Notes: generated by a model not told the origin, from the sequence alone. DNA of 14,010 nt from CAJQHT01 sp038123275 (GCA_038123275.1 JAYORG010000025.1:1-14010), one strand, 5' to 3'; positions 6,875 through 14,010 are shown, counted from the stretch's first letter. Made by a program: numbers and translations.

Positions 6875-9058
6875 TTAGAAGAATCTTCTCTTTTTCTTTG
6901 TGGGAGGAGTATCTTCTGATTTATTATTCTTATTGTTGTTATCGTCATTATCATCCGTAGAGATATCTTCGCCAGTTTCCTGGTTAACAGCACGATAGCT
7001 AAGTTTAGGACGACCTTTCTTGTCAAAGCCAATAACTTTTACTTTAATGATGTCTCCTTCATTAATAACATCTTCAACAAATTCAACTCTATAATCTGCT
7101 AATTCAGAAATATGAACGAAGCCATCTTTGTTATTTATGAAGTTAATAAATGCACCAGCATCAATTACTTTAACAACTGTTCCTTCATAAATGGTTCCAA
7201 CTTCTGGTTCAACTACTATGTCATTAATAGCTGTGATAGCATTTTTAATGTTTTCAGCTTTATTGCCAGTAATTTTAACAGTTCCATTATCGTCAATATC
7301 AATATTAACGCTATGTTCTTCTGATAAGCTTTTAATAACCTTACCACGAGATCCTATTACGTCTTTAATTTTATTAGGAGATATTTTGATGGTTTCTAAC
7401 TTAGGAACGTTACCATTTAATTGTGTTCTGGCAGAGTCTAAAGCTTCAGACATTTTATCTAAAATATGCAATCTTCCAGTATTAGCTTGATCTAAAGCTG
7501 TTTTCATGATAGCAGAATCGATGCCATTAATTTTGATATCCATTTGCAGGGCAGTAATACCATCTTTAGTTCCGGCAACTTTAAAGTCCATATCACCAAG
7601 ATGATCTTCATCGCCCATGATGTCAGACAAAACTACATGTTTGTCACCTTCTTTAATAAGGCCCATAGCAATACCAGAAACTGGTTTTGGCAATGGAACA
7701 CCAGCATCCATTAATGCTAATGATGTACCGCAAACTGTAGCCATAGAAGATGAGCCATTTGATTCAGTAATTTCTGATACAACTCTAGTTACATAAGGGA
7801 ATGCTTCTTGGTTTGGAAATAATGGGTTAATTGCTCTCCAAGCCAATTTACCATGTCCAATCTCCCTTCTTCCTGGTGGCTTTAAGAATCCAGTTTCACC
7901 AACAGAGTATGGAGGGAAGTTGTAATGTAGCATGAAAGTTTCTTTAGTGATGTTGTCATCTAAACCATCAATCATTTGCTCATATCTAGAAGATCCGATT
8001 GTAGATATAACTAAAGCTTGAGTTTCTCCACGAGTAAATAAAGCTGAACCATGAACTTGTGGTAATATGCCAACTTCTGCTTTGATATCTCTAACTTCAT
8101 CAGATTTTCTTCCATCAATACGAGTAGAGCTTTTAATGATATCACCTCTAACTATTTCTTTTTCTAGAGATTTAATAATAGAAGTAACTTTGTTTTTGCC
8201 AATTTCATTTTCTTCATCAACAAATTTTTCTACTATTTCATCTCTAATTGCAGTTAATTCATTACTTCTTTCTTGTTTATCTTGTTTTTTATAAGCGGCA
8301 GTAATGTTGCTAGTTGCAAATTTAGAGATTTCTTCTTTTAAAGCAGAATTGTCAACTTTTGGAGCTTCAACTTTTTCTTTTCCAGCTTCATCTTTTAAAT
8401 CATTGATTAATTTGATAACTGGTTGAAATTGTTCGTGACCAAAGTTAACGGCGCCAAGCATGATTTCTTCACTAAGTTCTTTAGCTTCAGATTCTACCAT
8501 TAATACTGAAGTATCATTACCAGCGACAAGTAGTTCTAGGTCACTATTTTCTAATTCTTCGCGTGATGGGTTTAAAACATATTCGCCATTAATATAACCA
8601 ACTCTAGCAGCAGCTGCAGGACCTTCAAAAGGAGCCTCAGAAATTGATAAAGCAGCAGCAGAACCAATTAAAGCAATAACATCTGGATTAACATGCTCGT
8701 CGTAAGAAAGAACAGTACAAACAACATTAACTTCATTGTAATAGTTGTTTGGGAATAGTGGTCTTAGTGGCCTGTCAATTAATCTTGCTATTAATGTAGC
8801 ATTATCAGAAGGTTTTGCTTCTCTTTTAAAGAATCCGCCAGGAATTTTTCCAGCAGCATAAAATTTTTCTAGGTAGTTAATAGTTAAAGGAAAGAAGTCA
8901 GCTCCTTCAGCAGCTTTTTTAGAGACTGTTACTGCACATAAAACAGTAGTATTGCCCATTTTGGCAACGACTGAACTAGCTTGTCTGGCAATTTTACCAG
9001 TTTCCAGTGTTAGGGTTTTACCCTTCCAGTCGATTTCTTTTTTAATTTCGTTAAACAT
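6875..9058 (-). CDS. pnp: Polyribonucleotide nucleotidyltransferase (PNPase)
   Basis: This 727-residue phosphorolytic 3'-5' exoribonuclease degrades RNA to nucleoside diphosphates. Two RNase PH-like domains are present. The first starts with TLETGKIARQASSVVAKMGNT cut at its core. The second carries FTRGETQALV and the catalytic aspartate motif DIMGDEDHLGDMDFKVAGT (~478-496). A KH domain (~555-615) has loop VIGSRGK, so its G-x-x-G is GSRG, against the commoner GKGG. An S1 domain (~619-690) carries VKVIDAGAFINF and GFVHISEL. The tail is a short Asp/Asn-rich linker ending in KKKRRFF. It is the third gene of the truB-rpsO-pnp operon, 53 bases after rpsO. The ATG (9058) matches family N-termini. 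All key domains are intact. Confidence 0.98.
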   Translation of the reverse strand: MFNEIKKEIDWKGKTLTLETGKIARQASSVVAKMGNTTVLCAVTVSKKAAEGADFFPLTINYLEKFYAAGKIPGGFFKREAKPSDNATLIARLIDRPLRPLFPNNYYNEVNVVCTVLSYDEHVNPDVIALIGSAAALSISEAPFEGPAAAARVGYINGEYVLNPSREELENSDLELLVAGNDTSVLMVESEAKELSEEIMLGAVNFGHEQFQPVIKLINDLKDEAGKEKVEAPKVDNSALKEEISKFATSNITAAYKKQDKQERSNELTAIRDEIVEKFVDEENEIGKNKVTSIIKSLEKEIVRGDIIKSSTRIDGRKSDEVRDIKAEVGILPQVHGSALFTRGETQALVISTIGSSRYEQMIDGLDDNITKETFMLHYNFPPYSVGETGFLKPPGRREIGHGKLAWRAINPLFPNQEAFPYVTRVVSEITESNGSSSMATVCGTSLALMDAGVPLPKPVSGIAMGLIKEGDKHVVLSDIMGDEDHLGDMDFKVAGTKDGITALQMDIKINGIDSAIMKTALDQANTGRLHILDKMSEALDSARTQLNGNVPKLETIKISPNKIKDVIGSRGKVIKSLSEEHSVNIDIDDNGTVKITGNKAENIKNAITAINDIVVEPEVGTIYEGTVVKVIDAGAFINFINNKDGFVHISELADYRVEFVEDVINEGDIIKVKVIGFDKKGRPKLSYRAVNQETGEDISTDDNDDNNNKNNKSEDTPPTKKKRRFF

Positions 9059-9085
9059 TACATCTTTTATTTTTAAGGTTAAATC

Positions 9086-9102
9086 AAGCCATTCATTGGC
9101 TT
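9086..9102 (-). other. Hairpin in the rpsO-pnp spacer
   Basis: AAGCCA and TGGCTT form a perfect 6-bp stem around a 5-base loop, between the rpsO stop and the pnp start. There is no T-run after it, so it is not an obvious terminator. In E. coli this spacer holds an RNase III-cut stem used in PNPase autoregulation. This one is much shorter, so the same role is only a guess. Confidence 0.45.
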
Positions 9103-9111
9103 AAAGGGATA

Positions 9112-9381
9112 TTATTTTCTTAGTTTTAATTCTTTAATAATTGCTTCGTAGCGATCTTGTGATTTAGATTTTAAATAATCCAACAAACTTCTTCTTCTGC
9201 TTACCAACACTAAAAGGCCTCTTCTAGAAGAAAAATCTTTTTTATGTGTTTTAAAATGACTGGTTAAATTCTCAATTCTTTTAGTTAGAATTGCGCATTG
9301 AACTTCAACAGAGCCACTATCTTTTTCACTCTGAGAGTGTTTTTTAATTAAATCTTTCTTATTTTTAGCAGTAATTGACAT
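9112..9381 (-). CDS. rpsO: 30S ribosomal protein S15
   Basis: At 89 residues this is the standard S15 length. It shows the all-helical S15 pattern: GSVEVQCAILTKRIENLTSHFKTHKKD cut by the loop, then FSSRRGLLVLVSRRRSLLDYL. S15 binds the 16S central domain early in 30S assembly. The family's usual HKKDHHSRRGL reads HKKDFSSRRGL, a mild variation. It sits between truB (17-base spacer) and pnp, the common bacterial order, so it is transcribed with them. The region before the ATG lacks a Shine-Dalgarno. Confidence 0.98.
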   Translation of the reverse strand: MSITAKNKKDLIKKHSQSEKDSGSVEVQCAILTKRIENLTSHFKTHKKDFSSRRGLLVLVSRRRSLLDYLKSKSQDRYEAIIKELKLRK

Positions 9382-9398
9382 ATCTACAACTTTATAAT

Positions 9399-10301
9399 TT
9401 ATAAATTATTAAAAATATTGGTTGGTTTTAATTTATTTTCATAAATTTTGCCAAGACCAATAACTTCATCATTATTAATGATTTTAATTAAATTATCCTG
9501 ATTATTAAGCAAGCTATCTTCAATTTGGATAGTTTGACCATTTTTTACTTTGAAAGCAAGATTATCATTTATGTCTACTTCAGACATAAAATCTAGAACA
9601 TCACGTAATTTAAAAATAGAATCATCAATGGCGGTAAAGTTAACCATATTTTTTAACTTATCAAGAGAAATCGTATTTTTAATATTAAATTTACCAACTT
9701 CTAGTCTTTTTAAGGTTGATACATAACCACATGTTTCTAATTTGAGCGCTAATTCTCGGCAAAGTGTTCTAACATATGTTCCTTTTGAACAATTTAGTAT
9801 AAATCCAGCTTTTTCTTTATTATTAAAAATTAGGCTAATTTGTTTTATGTTAATTTGACGTGGTTTTAGTTCAAACTTTTGGTTTTTTCTAGCTAACTCA
9901 TAGGCTTTCTTGCCATTTATTTTAATTGCTGAAAATTTTGAGGGAGTTTGGTATATTGTTCCTATAAAATTAGGTATTATATTAATAATTTCACTAGTTT
10001 TAGGTATTTTTGTGCTAGTTTCTACTATTTTTCCTTCAAAATCATCACTATCACGAAATTCACCCCAAGTGATTTCAAAATAATATTTTTTATCAGTTTT
10101 CATAATATAATCACAAGTTTTTGTGGCTTTATTAACTGCAATTGGCAATACTCCAGTAGCCAAAGGGTCTAAAGTACCAGCATGGCCAACTCTTTTAGCG
10201 TTTGTTATTCTTTTAACAATTGCTACAACTTTAGCTGAGGAATAACCGTAAGGTTTGTCAATATTTATCCAGTAATTACTTTTTGTAAGGAAATTATTCA
10301 T
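9399..10301 (-). CDS. truB: tRNA pseudouridine(55) synthase
   Basis: This 300-residue enzyme isomerises U55 in the T-loop of most tRNAs. The N-terminal motif I has KPYGYSSAKVV (16-26). The catalytic aspartate is Asp45 in GHAGTLDPLATGVLP. The YYFEITWGEFRDSDD block (~88-102), QTPSKFSAIKINGKKAYELAR cut around residue 130, and the substrate-binding CSKGTYVRTLCRELA are all present. The last ~80 residues fit the TruB C-terminal/PUA-like region. It is the first gene of truB-rpsO-pnp. The usual upstream rbfA/infB genes are absent, replaced by a palindromic element and atpG. No Shine-Dalgarno or convincing promoter is seen ahead of the ATG; transcription may start in or beyond the palindrome. Confidence 0.97.
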   Translation of the reverse strand: MNNFLTKSNYWINIDKPYGYSSAKVVAIVKRITNAKRVGHAGTLDPLATGVLPIAVNKATKTCDYIMKTDKKYYFEITWGEFRDSDDFEGKIVETSTKIPKTSEIINIIPNFIGTIYQTPSKFSAIKINGKKAYELARKNQKFELKPRQINIKQISLIFNNKEKAGFILNCSKGTYVRTLCRELALKLETCGYVSTLKRLEVGKFNIKNTISLDKLKNMVNFTAIDDSIFKLRDVLDFMSEVDINDNLAFKVKNGQTIQIEDSLLNNQDNLIKIINNDEVIGLGKIYENKLKPTNIFNNL

Positions 10302-10312
10302 TAACTTTTAGT

Positions 10313-10477
10313 TAGACACTGTTAACATATTTATTTATATTCTTATTTTACCCTATTTTTGCTTATTTTTCATGAAAATTTTGTCAAATATATCCTGATA
10401 TTAGAAAAAATTTTAATAAAAAAGCGCTAAAAACATACTAAAAGTAAGAATATAAATAAATATGTTAACAGTGTCTA
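10313..10477. mobile_element. 165-bp palindromic, MITE-like element between atpG and truB
   Basis: Perfect 33-bp terminal inverted repeats (10313-10345 and 10445-10477) begin TAGACACTGTTAACATATTT and mirror it at the other end. The 99 bases between them continue as an imperfect palindrome, with shared TTTTA, TTTTGC and AAAATTTT blocks, so nearly the whole element folds on itself. Each end carries TA, compatible with a TA target duplication of the IS630/Tc1 type, but TA could equally be part of the arm. It holds no ORF. A TTGACA hexamer (10382-10387, minus) lies inside with no good -10 at the right distance. It could also act as a hairpin ending atpG transcripts. Its mobile origin is inference. 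Confidence 0.6.
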
Positions 10478-10540
10478 GTGGATATTTACTCCATATAAGA
10501 TGTAAAGCAGTGTAGGCAAGGGGTTTTTAACGCGCCAAGT

Positions 10541-11434
10541 TTAGACGGCATTAGCACCGGAAACTATATCAATTAATTCTTTGGTAATATTAGCTTGTCT
10601 AGTTCTGTTGTAAATTAGAGTAAGATCTTTTATCATATTACCAGCATTAGTAGTTGCAGCTTCCATTGCTGCCATTCTAGCACCTTGTTCACTAGCACTA
10701 TTTTCTAGTAGTTCATTGTAGATTTGTATGGCTAGATTTTTTGGCAATAGGTCATAAAGGAGTTTTTCTTTGTTTTCTTCGTAATTTATTGGTGCTTCAA
10801 CTATATGTTCTTCTCCATCTCTTTCTTTAATATCAATTGGAATAAGTTGCTTTTTAATAACATCTTGAGCAATTGCAGATTTAAACTTGCTATAAATTAC
10901 ATCACAAGTATCAAATTTATTATCATCAAATAAAGCAATAATCTCATTGGCAATTTCTAATGCTGTATCATATTCAATGTTGTTTTTAAAGATGCCAAAT
11001 TTCTTTTCTATTACTTTATCTCCAAAATCTGACTTTAATTGATCATAAGCTTTTTTACCAACAGCAAATATTTTAACTTCTTTGCCATCTTTAACTAAGG
11101 AGTTTATATGATTTCTGGCATATTTAGCTGTTGATGTATTAAGGCCACCACATAATCCACGATCAGATGAAAAAATAATAACTAAATGAGTTTTATCTTT
11201 ATTTCTGTAGTTTTTTAGTAAAGAAAACCTGGGGTCATTAGAGCTTTGAACACAGACATTAGATGCTACATCGCAAACTAATTCTGCAATTTTATCAGCG
11301 TAAGGTCTAGAGGCTTCAACAGCTGTTTTAGCACGACGCAACTTACTAGCAGCAACCATTTTCATGGCTTTTGTCATTTTCTGCGTTGATTTAACCGATT
11401 TAATTCTGGTTTTTAAAATTTGTAAGTTAGACAT
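10541..11434 (-). CDS. atpG: ATP synthase F1 gamma subunit
   Basis: A 297-residue central-stalk subunit that rotates inside the alpha3beta3 ring. The N-terminal helix signature IKTRIKSVKSTQKMTKAMKMVA-type is present (residues ~8-28; KSTQKMTKAMKMVAASKLRRA is the core). It also has SDRGLCGGLN (~89-98) and the C-terminal helix with YNRTRQANITKELIDIVSG. Length is normal. It is 16 bases after atpA and the last atp gene here. In most Alphaproteobacteria atpD and atpC follow atpG directly, but here the next item is a palindromic element and truB. There is no clear Rho-independent terminator between its stop and that element. Confidence 0.98.
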   Translation of the reverse strand: MSNLQILKTRIKSVKSTQKMTKAMKMVAASKLRRAKTAVEASRPYADKIAELVCDVASNVCVQSSNDPRFSLLKNYRNKDKTHLVIIFSSDRGLCGGLNTSTAKYARNHINSLVKDGKEVKIFAVGKKAYDQLKSDFGDKVIEKKFGIFKNNIEYDTALEIANEIIALFDDNKFDTCDVIYSKFKSAIAQDVIKKQLIPIDIKERDGEEHIVEAPINYEENKEKLLYDLLPKNLAIQIYNELLENSASEQGARMAAMEAATTNAGNMIKDLTLIYNRTRQANITKELIDIVSGANAV

Positions 11435-11450
11435 AAATGCTAAATTTTAC

Positions 11451-12983
11451 CTATTTTTTAAAGATATTCATAAAATCTGTAATAGCTTTTTTAAGCTTTT
11501 CTTCAGTTTTATCGACAATTTTGCGTTCCTTTTTAATTGAATCTAAAATGTCTTGATGTTTTGATTTGACTCTTATCAAGAATTCGTCTTCAAACTTAGT
11601 TACGTCACTAGCTTTTATTTCATCAAGGTAGCCTTTTACGCCAACATAAATTGAAACAACTTGCTCTTCCATTGTTAGTGGAGAGTATTGTTTTTGTTTT
11701 AATAGCTCAGTTAGCTTTTTACCTTTATCAAGCAATTTTTGAGTAGCTTTGTCTAAATCTGATCCAAATTGAGAGAAGGCTTCTAATTCTCTAAATTGGG
11801 CTAGATCTAATTTGATTGTCCCAGCAACTTGTTTCATTCCTTTTGTTTGAGCAGCTGATCCCACACGAGAAACTGATAAACCTACATTTACTGCTGGTTT
11901 GATACCTTTATAGAATAGTTCAGTTTCAAGGAAAATTTGACCATCAGTAATTGAAATTACATTTGTTGGAATATATGCTGACACATCTCCAGCTTGAGTT
12001 TCAATAATTGGCAATGCAGTTAAAGAACCTCCACCTTGCTCATCTGACATTTTAGCAGCTCTTTCAAGTAAACGAGAGTGAATAAAAAATACATCTCCAG
12101 GATAAGCTTCACGCCCGGGAGGTCTTCTAAGTAGAAGTGACATTTCTCTATATGCTACAGCATGTTTGCTTAGGTCATCATAAGTAATTAAGGCATGCAT
12201 ACCATTATCTCTAAAATATTCACCAATTGAACATCCAGTATAAGGAGCGAAAAATTGCAAAGATGCAGCCTCACTAGCAGTGGCACTAACAACAGTACAA
12301 TACTTCATTGCACCAGCTTCCTCTAAAGTTTTAACAATTCCAGCAACTGTTGATCTTTTTTGTCCAATTGCTACATAGATGCAGTAAAGTTTTTCTTTTT
12401 TATCTCCAGATTCATGAGCAGGTGCTTGGTTGATCATGGTGTCGATAGCAATAGCAGTTTTACCAGTTTGTCTGTCACCAATAATTAATTCTCTTTGACC
12501 TCTACCAACAGGAATTAAGCTGTCAATGGCTTTAATACCAGTTTGCATAGGTTCTGATACTGATTGTCTGGCTATGATTCCAGGAGCTTTTACTTCAACT
12601 CTTCTATATTCGACATCTTTTAAAGGGCCTTTACCATCAATTGGATTTCCAAGGGCATCTACTACTCTTCCAAGTAAGCCCATTCCAACTGGAACTTCAA
12701 CAATTTTACCAGTTCTTTTAACAGAAGAACCTTCTTTAATTTTTTCACTGTCACCAAAAATTACTACACCAACATTGTCAGATTCAAGGTTTAGGGTCAT
12801 GCCTTTTACCCCTGATTCAAATTCAACTAATTCACTAGTTTGCACATTATCAAGGCCATAAATTTTAGCGATACCATCACCAACACTAATAACTTCTCCA
12901 ACTTCTTTTAGCTGTGCTGAAGTTTTAAAACCCTCGATTCTTTTTTGAATGATATCAGAAAATTCACCTACATTTAACTGCAT
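11451..12983 (-). CDS. atpA: ATP synthase F1 alpha subunit
   Basis: A 510-residue, non-catalytic nucleotide-binding subunit of the F1 hexamer, of normal length. The N-terminus MQLNVGEFSDIIQKRIE matches the delta-binding segment of the family. The Walker A GDRQTGKTA is at 169-177, YVAIGQKRSTVA lies about 40 residues later, and ALITYDDLSKHA carries the Walker B region. LLRRPPGREAYPGDVF follows, and the arginine-finger segment SVSRVGSAAQ is intact. The C-terminal helical domain closes the protein. It is the middle gene of atpH-atpA-atpG, with 25 bases to atpH and 16 to atpG. No Shine-Dalgarno is visible before the ATG; the upstream leader is almost pure A/T. Confidence 0.99.
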   Translation of the reverse strand: MQLNVGEFSDIIQKRIEGFKTSAQLKEVGEVISVGDGIAKIYGLDNVQTSELVEFESGVKGMTLNLESDNVGVVIFGDSEKIKEGSSVKRTGKIVEVPVGMGLLGRVVDALGNPIDGKGPLKDVEYRRVEVKAPGIIARQSVSEPMQTGIKAIDSLIPVGRGQRELIIGDRQTGKTAIAIDTMINQAPAHESGDKKEKLYCIYVAIGQKRSTVAGIVKTLEEAGAMKYCTVVSATASEAASLQFFAPYTGCSIGEYFRDNGMHALITYDDLSKHAVAYREMSLLLRRPPGREAYPGDVFFIHSRLLERAAKMSDEQGGGSLTALPIIETQAGDVSAYIPTNVISITDGQIFLETELFYKGIKPAVNVGLSVSRVGSAAQTKGMKQVAGTIKLDLAQFRELEAFSQFGSDLDKATQKLLDKGKKLTELLKQKQYSPLTMEEQVVSIYVGVKGYLDEIKASDVTKFEDEFLIRVKSKHQDILDSIKKERKIVDKTEEKLKKAITDFMNIFKK

Positions 12984-13008
12984 TTGTTTTTAATTTAATT
13001 GTTAATAA

Positions 13009-13551
13009 TTATATTGCCGATCTACAATCGGCATAAATAGTTGATAGTTGATTCTTAATGCTATTATCAATAACGTGAGAGCCAATTTTTATTACAACAC
13101 CACCCAGTATATCTTTTTTTATTATTTCATGAATTTCTATTTCATTTTTTGGATGTTGTTTTTGTAGCAATTTTTTTGTTTCATCTAGCTCTGCTTTTTT
13201 TAACTTTTGCGCACTAATTAATTCAACTTTTAATATTTTATTATCTTTTTTTACCAAATCTTCTAACTTATTATGTATTTCTTTTGTTAAGTTTAATCTT
13301 CTGGATCTGGTTAAAGAGATTAAAAAGTGACTAACGGTTGAATTTATTTTAAGTTTTTTCACTAGATCACTTACAATGTTTTCTAACTGTATTTTCGAAA
13401 TAGTTGGATTAGAAAGCTCTTTTAAGAAGGGAAGTATATTTTGGTAAAATACATCAATATCTTTAACAAAAACTTTGCTTAATTTGGCCTTTTTGGCTAT
13501 GTTAAAAGCAGCCTTGGCGTATTTATCAATTATTATTGCAGTATCAGACAT
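13009..13551 (-). CDS. atpH: ATP synthase F1 delta subunit
   Basis: A peripheral-stalk subunit linking F1 alpha to the Fo b subunits. I take ATG 13551, giving 180 residues starting MSDTAIIIDKYAKAAFNIA. This matches the family's start and usual length (~175-185). The frame stays open to an ATG at 13626, but that would add 25 atypical residues and overlap the candidate promoter. Family features seen are the Y-A-K-A-A-F N-terminus, a helical N-domain, and the C-terminal stretch ILGGVVIKIGSHVIDNSIKN, which matches the conserved LIGG(V)xIRVGDxVxDxSIxxqL. First gene of atpHAG. Divergent from tRNA-Thr. The sequence is divergent overall, as is common for delta. Confidence 0.93.
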   Translation of the reverse strand: MSDTAIIIDKYAKAAFNIAKKAKLSKVFVKDIDVFYQNILPFLKELSNPTISKIQLENIVSDLVKKLKINSTVSHFLISLTRSRRLNLTKEIHNKLEDLVKKDNKILKVELISAQKLKKAELDETKKLLQKQHPKNEIEIHEIIKKDILGGVVIKIGSHVIDNSIKNQLSTIYADCRSAI

Positions 13552-13597
13552 TAAATCTAGTGTAAATTCATGATTCTTAAAATAAGAAAGAAAGCGT

Positions 13598-13626
13598 AAT
13601 TTAAAACTAATTAAAATAAATTGCAA
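13598..13626 (-). promoter_or_regulatory. Candidate promoter of atpHAG
   Basis: On the minus strand TTGCAA (13621-13626) and TAAATT (13598-13603) are 17 bases apart, each matching consensus at 4 of 6 positions. Spacing and place suit a transcript starting near 13590, about 40 bases before the chosen atpH ATG. In DNA this AT-rich, weak matches arise by chance. Confidence 0.35.
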
Positions 13627-13716
13627 CTGGGTAAATATGGTTTTTAATAAAATTTTGTTTAAAATAATTTATTGATTTTTAAAGAAGTTAGTATAGATTG
13701 CTTAGCTCCTAATTTT

Positions 13717-13792
13717 GCCGAATTAGCTCAGTTGGTAGAGCAACTGATTTGTAATCAGTAGGTCGTCAGTTCGAATCCGACATTCGGCACCA
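13717..13792 (+). tRNA. tRNA-Thr (anticodon UGU)
   Basis: The acceptor arms GCCGAAT / ATTCGGC pair perfectly and an ACCA end is encoded. The D-arm has AGCTCAGTTGGTAGAGC. The anticodon stem ACTGA/TCAGT frames TTTGTAA, giving anticodon TGT (threonine, ACA codons). The T-loop is GTTCGAATC. It is divergent from atpH. A weak TATAGA at about 13693 could be its -10, without a good -35. A long inverted repeat begins at the base right after CCA. Confidence 0.97.
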
Positions 13793-13918
13793 TAATTAAT
13801 GTTTAATCTCCTTCTTTTGTCATTGATATGCTCATAAATAAAATCAAGGTATTTCCTGATACATCGATTTTATTTCTAAACATCTCAAGAACAAAAGAAG
13901 GAGATTAAACATTAATTA
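13793..13918. mobile_element. 126-bp inverted-repeat element abutting tRNA-Thr
   Basis: Perfect 28-bp arms (13793-13820, 13891-13918) begin TAATTAATGTTTAATCTCCT and mirror it at the far end. Inside are a second perfect 10-bp stem (AAATAAAATC 13836-13845 / GATTTTATTT 13866-13875) and a small GTAT/ATAC tip. The result is a long nested hairpin with no ORF. The ends carry TA. The arms share no sequence with the 10313-10477 element. It may be a MITE-like insertion at the tRNA 3' end, or a hairpin that ends or processes the tRNA transcript. Confidence 0.6.
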
Positions 13919-13970
13919 CCACATTTACTTTTATCCTTGATATACTCCCATCATAATTAACACCATTTTT

Positions 13971-14010
13971 GCTGGATTCTGGCTTCGCCCCTTCAATAGG
14001 GGGTCAAAGC
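13971..14010. repeat. Partial palindromic repeat cut by the window end
   Basis: GCTGGATTCTGGCTT is followed by CGCCCC, a short loop (TTCAATA) and GGGGG...AAAGC. The right arm would continue as the complement of the left (CCAGAATCCAGC) if this is a full palindrome, but the window stops there. It is much richer in GC than its surroundings, as dispersed palindromic repeats of Rickettsiales often are. The family is not identifiable from half a copy. Confidence 0.4.

Noticed and set aside
7112..8294. Plus-strand ORFs opposite pnp (7112-7324, 7191-7490, 8067-8294)
   Set aside because: Antisense to a full, conserved PNPase frame. They show no recognisable product and no start signals.
10382..10387. 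truB promoter inside the palindromic element
   Set aside because: A TTGACA is present on the minus strand, but no acceptable -10 lies 16-18 bases downstream; not called.
12526..12861. Plus-strand 111-codon ORF opposite atpA
   Set aside because: Antisense shadow of the highly conserved alpha-subunit N-terminal region.
13552..13626. Longer atpH with a start at 13626
   Set aside because: It adds 25 residues unlike any delta subunit and overlaps the best candidate promoter. ATG 13551 gives the usual length and N-terminus.

Overview
The window is a very AT-rich bacterial chromosome segment that looks like a member of the Rickettsiales (obligately intracellular Alphaproteobacteria). Three things point there. 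The 3' end of a 16S rRNA gene is not followed by tRNA-Ile/tRNA-Ala/23S, which is the split rRNA arrangement typical of that order. A giant VirB6-like type IV secretion protein carries the long N- and C-terminal extensions seen in rickettsial VirB6 paralogues. The intergenic spaces hold several long palindromic elements. No species can be named from the sequence alone.

Layout, left to right. Positions 1-544 hold the 16S 3' end, a perfect UUCG-capped hairpin and tRNA-Leu(UAA). Positions 570-4934 encode the VirB6/TrbL-like lipoprotein with its membrane core and about 800 residues of charged tail. It is convergent with a divergent ThiE/TenI-family gene (4942-5565, minus). That gene is back-to-back with yggS (5567-6244, plus), with one base between the two start codons. 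A 121-bp block with two identical 43-bp palindromic repeats flanking a terminator hairpin follows (6223-6343). Next are a small TRL-family lipoprotein gene with an exact consensus promoter (6371-6697, minus), a strong bidirectional-looking terminator, and the translation/RNA-decay operon truB-rpsO-pnp (10301 down to 6875, minus). A 165-bp near-palindrome flanked by TA (10313-10477) separates this from the F1 ATPase genes atpH-atpA-atpG (13551 down to 10541, minus). Divergent from atpH is tRNA-Thr(UGU) (plus). Its encoded CCA is followed at the very next base by another long inverted repeat (13793-13918). The window ends inside what looks like a third palindromic repeat.

Functionally, most of the content is housekeeping: ribosomal RNA, two tRNAs, pseudouridylation, S15, PNPase and the ATP synthase delta/alpha/gamma subunits. 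The accessory content is the VirB6-like protein, the TRL lipoprotein and the palindromic elements. Usual partners are missing from the expected places: 23S/5S after 16S, rbfA before truB, atpD/atpC after atpG, and other virB genes near virB6. This indicates a heavily rearranged genome, with palindromic elements at two of the break-like junctions. Only one of the nine protein genes (the TRL lipoprotein) has a clear Shine-Dalgarno sequence, although the 16S anti-SD is intact.

No clearly new multi-gene system is visible. The items most worth a second look are the solitary VirB6 fusion-like protein with a thrombospondin-type-3-like motif, and the palindromic elements.
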